Position numbers and translations under genes: made by a program. From NCBI GenBank assembly GCA_039939375.1, contig JBDVJO010000002.1:434001-498000 (forward strand): a stretch of DNA of 64,000 nucleotides, written 5' to 3'. This document shows positions 61,415 to 64,000 of this stretch, in pieces. Within the stretch, counting starts at the first letter, position 1; each line of letters starts with the position of its first letter. The notes under the pieces are model-generated. The model was not told where the DNA came from and made no database searches. It worked only from the letters and a program-made list of their open reading frames with translations. The DNA is from Paracrocinitomix sp039939375 (GTDB taxonomy: Bacteria > Bacteroidota > Bacteroidia > Flavobacteriales_D > Crocinitomicaceae).

Positions 61415-61837
61415 ATGCTAAAGTTCAAAGCACTTATATTATTATTGCTTTTCTGCGGTTATACCGTTGAGTCTTTTGCTACCGTGCATCAATGTGGCTC
61501 TGAAATCACTGACATTGATTTCGTTTCAATAGCAGATTGTCAGCACGAAAATGAAAAAGTAGAATCAGACTGCAGCAAGCATTGTTGTCATGATGATTCT
61601 GAAAATTCAAAAGAACTTGATAAGGACTGTTGTTCTACTTCTAAATTAAGTTCACATTCAGTTGATGTTTTAGTTCAAAGCCTTGATAAATCTGATCAAA
61701 TTGATTCGGTTCATCCGAATTTAAGTGCACTTTATTATTCAACCTTTGCAACAAACAGTCCCCCGTCTTTTGAGGGATATGTTCCTCCTCTTATTCAAAG
61801 AGATATTCTGCTAGAAGTCCAATGTTTTAGAATTTGA
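61415..61837 (+). CDS. HYC_CC_PP family exported protein
   Basis: The 140-residue protein has a signal peptide (MLKFKALILLLLFCGYTVES) and the family's marks: a His/Cys-rich centre (SDCSKHCCHDD, DCCSTS) and the YVPP motif near the C-terminus. Family members are found before TonB-dependent receptors in Bacteroidota, and here such a receptor starts 46 bases downstream. Metal (for example copper) binding is suggested by the His/Cys cluster but is not shown. Confidence 0.85.
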   Translation: MLKFKALILLLLFCGYTVESFATVHQCGSEITDIDFVSIADCQHENEKVESDCSKHCCHDDSENSKELDKDCCSTSKLSSHSVDVLVQSLDKSDQIDSVHPNLSALYYSTFATNSPPSFEGYVPPLIQRDILLEVQCFRI

Positions 61838-61882
61838 TTGATTGTTTTTAACACGATTTAAAAACAATTAAAATTTAAAACA

Positions 61883-64000
61883 ATGCACAAAAACATAAGC
61901 TGTTGTGCGCTATTTTTTACGCTCCTTTTTGTTTCAAATGTTAGTTTCTCTCAGGGTCATGAAGAAATTGAGCTAAAAGGTAAGATAGTCACAACAATAG
62001 AAAATAAAGAAGAACCCGTCCCATGGGTAAAAATAAAGAGTGGATCAGGAGAAGATGTAGTACTTTCTAATAAGAATGGGGAATTTGAAATAGGTATCCA
62101 TAAAATTCCAGATACGCTTTATATAAAGGCCGTTGGATATGATTTAGTAGCCTTTCCAATTACTGAACCTTCGGATGAGTTAAAAATCAATCTTACTTCA
62201 GGTAAAATGCTGAATGGCGTTACAGTTGTTGGTGGGAGTACAGGGCATCATATTGATCTGAAAGATCCGTTTAACATTGAGAAAATTGGGCAGGATGAAC
62301 TAAGAAAGGCTGCTTGCTGTAATCTGTCTGAATCCTTTGAAACAAATGCCTCTGTAGATGTGAATTTAACAGATGCGGTTTCAGGAGCTAAGAAAATTCA
62401 AATGTTAGGCTTGGATGGTGTTTACACGCAGTTGCAATGGGAGAACATTCCACTCATAAGAGGTTTGTCAACTTCATTCGGTTTAAATTTCACACCTGGA
62501 ACCTGGATAGAATCCATTCAAATCACCAAAGGAACAGGATCGGTTGTAAACGGATATGAGTCCATTGCTGGTTTAATTAATATAGAATTAAAGAAACCAT
62601 CAGAAAGTGAGCGACTTTATGTGAATTTATATGGTAACAAGTTTACAAGAGGTGAGATCAATCTGCACGGAGCTCAAAAAATAAATGACAAATGGTCAAC
62701 CATGACATTTTTGCATGCTTCGAATCAATTCAACGAAACAGATGTAAATAAAGATGGATTTAAAGATATGCCGGTAGGGCTTTTAGCGGCAGGTATGCAC
62801 CGTTGGGATTTTAGAGGTGAAAACATGGAAAGTAGATTTGGAGTGAAAGCCACCTTTGTTGATAAAGTGGGTGGCCAGATTGGATACAACAAATCAGACG
62901 ACCCAATCAACCCTATTTGGGGGGCTTCATTTCAGGTTAACCATTTAGAAGCCTTCGGTAAAGTCGGAATTTTTATGAAAAAAAGAAGGTTCGGATCACT
63001 TGGTTTGGTGAATCAGTTGAAATATCATGACATGAAAAATGTTTACGGAAACTCAACTTATTTGGGAACACAGCAAAAATGGTATTCAAATATGATTTAC
63101 AGTGATATTATTGGTAACACCAATCATAACTATAAAACAGGTATAAGTTTCGTTTTAGACGATTACAACCAAACCTATAATGATTCTAACTTCGTTAAAA
63201 CTGAAATCGTTCCGGGTGCCTTTTTTGAGTATACTTATAACAGGTTGGATAATTTCATCTTGGTGGCTGGTGTAAGGGGAGATTACCATAATCTTTACGG
63301 ACCTCTATTTGCGCCAAGGGTGCACGCGAAATGGAATTTGAACAAAAAAAGTGCATTGAGAGTATCTGTAGGCAGAGGATATAGGGTTCCAAATCCTTAT
63401 GCAGACTTCAGTTCATTAATGGCTTCAAATAGGGTTTGGGTCGTTGATCCGAATATCCAACCAGAAGATGGGATTAGTTCTGGTGTCACATTTACTCAGA
63501 AATTCTTGATAAAGGATGAAGTTTCCTCTATTTCTGTGGATTATTTCTACACACATTTCCTAAATCAATTTATCACAGATATGGACGTAAGTCCTAATGA
63601 AGTGCACATGTATAATACGAACGCAACTTCATTTTCACATTCGGTGCAAGTTGAATTAGCCTTAAAACCGTGGAAAGTTTTCGAATTTAGAACAGCATTT
63701 AAATACTATGATGTTCAAGCAGAATTTGGAGGGCAACTGCAACAAAAGGCTTTTGTACCAAAGTATAGAGTACTGTTAAATGCGGGCTATAAAACAAGAA
63801 ATAAGAAGTGGGAAATTGATGTGACTGGAAACTGGGTAGGAAAGAAAAGATTGCCTTCAACGGCTTCAAATCCTGTAGAGTTTCAGAGAGGAAATGAGTC
63901 GGTAGATTATTGGGTTTTACATTCACAAGTTTCCTATAATTTTAAAAATTTCACTTTTTATCTAGGAGGTGAGAATTTATTGAATGTGATCCAACAGGAT
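61883..64000 (+). CDS. TonB-dependent receptor (3' end outside window)
   Basis: The frame is open from the ATG at 61883 to the window end (706 codons). After a signal peptide (ISCCALFFTLLFVSNVSFSQ) comes a carboxypeptidase-regulatory-like domain (about 30-110; VPWVKIKSGSGEDVVLSNKN, IKAVGYDL). A TonB plug follows (about 130-240), with KAACCNLSESFETNASVDVN and GSVVNGYESIAGLINIELKK, and then a 22-strand-type beta barrel. It imports a substrate across the outer membrane with TonB energy. The double Cys of the plug and the HYC_CC_PP neighbour suggest a metal or metal-chelate ligand; that is inference. Confidence 0.92.
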   Translation, partial: MHKNISCCALFFTLLFVSNVSFSQGHEEIELKGKIVTTIENKEEPVPWVKIKSGSGEDVVLSNKNGEFEIGIHKIPDTLYIKAVGYDLVAFPITEPSDELKINLTSGKMLNGVTVVGGSTGHHIDLKDPFNIEKIGQDELRKAACCNLSESFETNASVDVNLTDAVSGAKKIQMLGLDGVYTQLQWENIPLIRGLSTSFGLNFTPGTWIESIQITKGTGSVVNGYESIAGLINIELKKPSESERLYVNLYGNKFTRGEINLHGAQKINDKWSTMTFLHASNQFNETDVNKDGFKDMPVGLLAAGMHRWDFRGENMESRFGVKATFVDKVGGQIGYNKSDDPINPIWGASFQVNHLEAFGKVGIFMKKRRFGSLGLVNQLKYHDMKNVYGNSTYLGTQQKWYSNMIYSDIIGNTNHNYKTGISFVLDDYNQTYNDSNFVKTEIVPGAFFEYTYNRLDNFILVAGVRGDYHNLYGPLFAPRVHAKWNLNKKSALRVSVGRGYRVPNPYADFSSLMASNRVWVVDPNIQPEDGISSGVTFTQKFLIKDEVSSISVDYFYTHFLNQFITDMDVSPNEVHMYNTNATSFSHSVQVELALKPWKVFEFRTAFKYYDVQAEFGGQLQQKAFVPKYRVLLNAGYKTRNKKWEIDVTGNWVGKKRLPSTASNPVEFQRGNESVDYWVLHSQVSYNFKNFTFYLGGENLLNVIQQD

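Overview
The window is a 64 kb AT-rich piece of a Bacteroidota chromosome, most likely a marine or freshwater flavobacterium-type organism (Flavobacteriales, possibly close to Crocinitomicaceae; the family is a guess). The evidence is: secreted proteins with C-terminal type IX secretion (Por) sorting domains; Bacteroidota-restricted families (DUF5683 after parAB, DUF4294, DUF4494, DUF5606, DUF6428, HYC_CC_PP, head-GIN); a carboxypeptidase-regulatory-like domain on a TonB receptor; and promoters of the form TTG-N19/20-TAnnTTTG. No phage, insertion sequence or CRISPR array is visible, so this is mostly core chromosome with some accessory patches.

Layout. 1-4973: the 3' part of a very large fusion of an SLC12-type cation-chloride cotransporter with a long helical region and a P-loop ATPase domain, translationally coupled to a small MscS-like protein. 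5037-8206: an FAD/NAD oxidoreductase and a polytopic 4Fe-4S protein, probably one electron-transfer unit. 8232-18658: secreted proteins, a TPR protein, a glycosyltransferase, the chromosome partition genes parA-parB-DUF5683, proC and small membrane proteins. 18658-21435: uvrA. 21667-34965: a sigma factor gene with a good promoter, a tiny ORF between two terminators, a barstar-like gene coupled to an M3 oligopeptidase, two subtilases, a CDGSH protein, pdxH and a glycosyltransferase. 35021-43034: an ECF sigma factor with a GIN-domain partner, mscS, a YdcF-like gene, sucC, map and a LacI-type regulator. 43308-45134: a lipoprotein zincin, three tRNA genes (Ser-GCU, Pro-UGG, Arg-UCU) and a tandemly duplicated element of about 190 bp.

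45265-61354 is dominated by signal transduction. After a cold-shock protein and an unknown Cys-containing protein come a lone receiver, a REC-PAS-PAS histidine kinase, a REC-LytTR regulator and a REC-SpoIIE-type phosphatase, all on the + strand. An arsR-DUF6428-phosphatase operon without a transporter follows. Next is a minus-strand operon of two paralogous SpoIIAA/STAS-like proteins, a PAS histidine kinase and a NarL-type regulator. Divergent from it is a two-domain enzyme, an alpha-oxoamine-synthase-type PLP enzyme fused to a GNAT/FemAB-like acyltransferase, with a small overlapping gene and then a second, membrane-free kinase/NarL-regulator pair. An acyl-condensing enzyme placed between two kinase/regulator pairs is the best candidate here for an undescribed system, either a lipid-derived signal with its sensors or a regulated aminolipid pathway. 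The window ends in a HYC_CC_PP protein and the first 706 codons of a TonB-dependent receptor, probably a metal-related pair.

Coordinates were read by hand from the sequence, and family names come from recognition of motifs, not from database searches.
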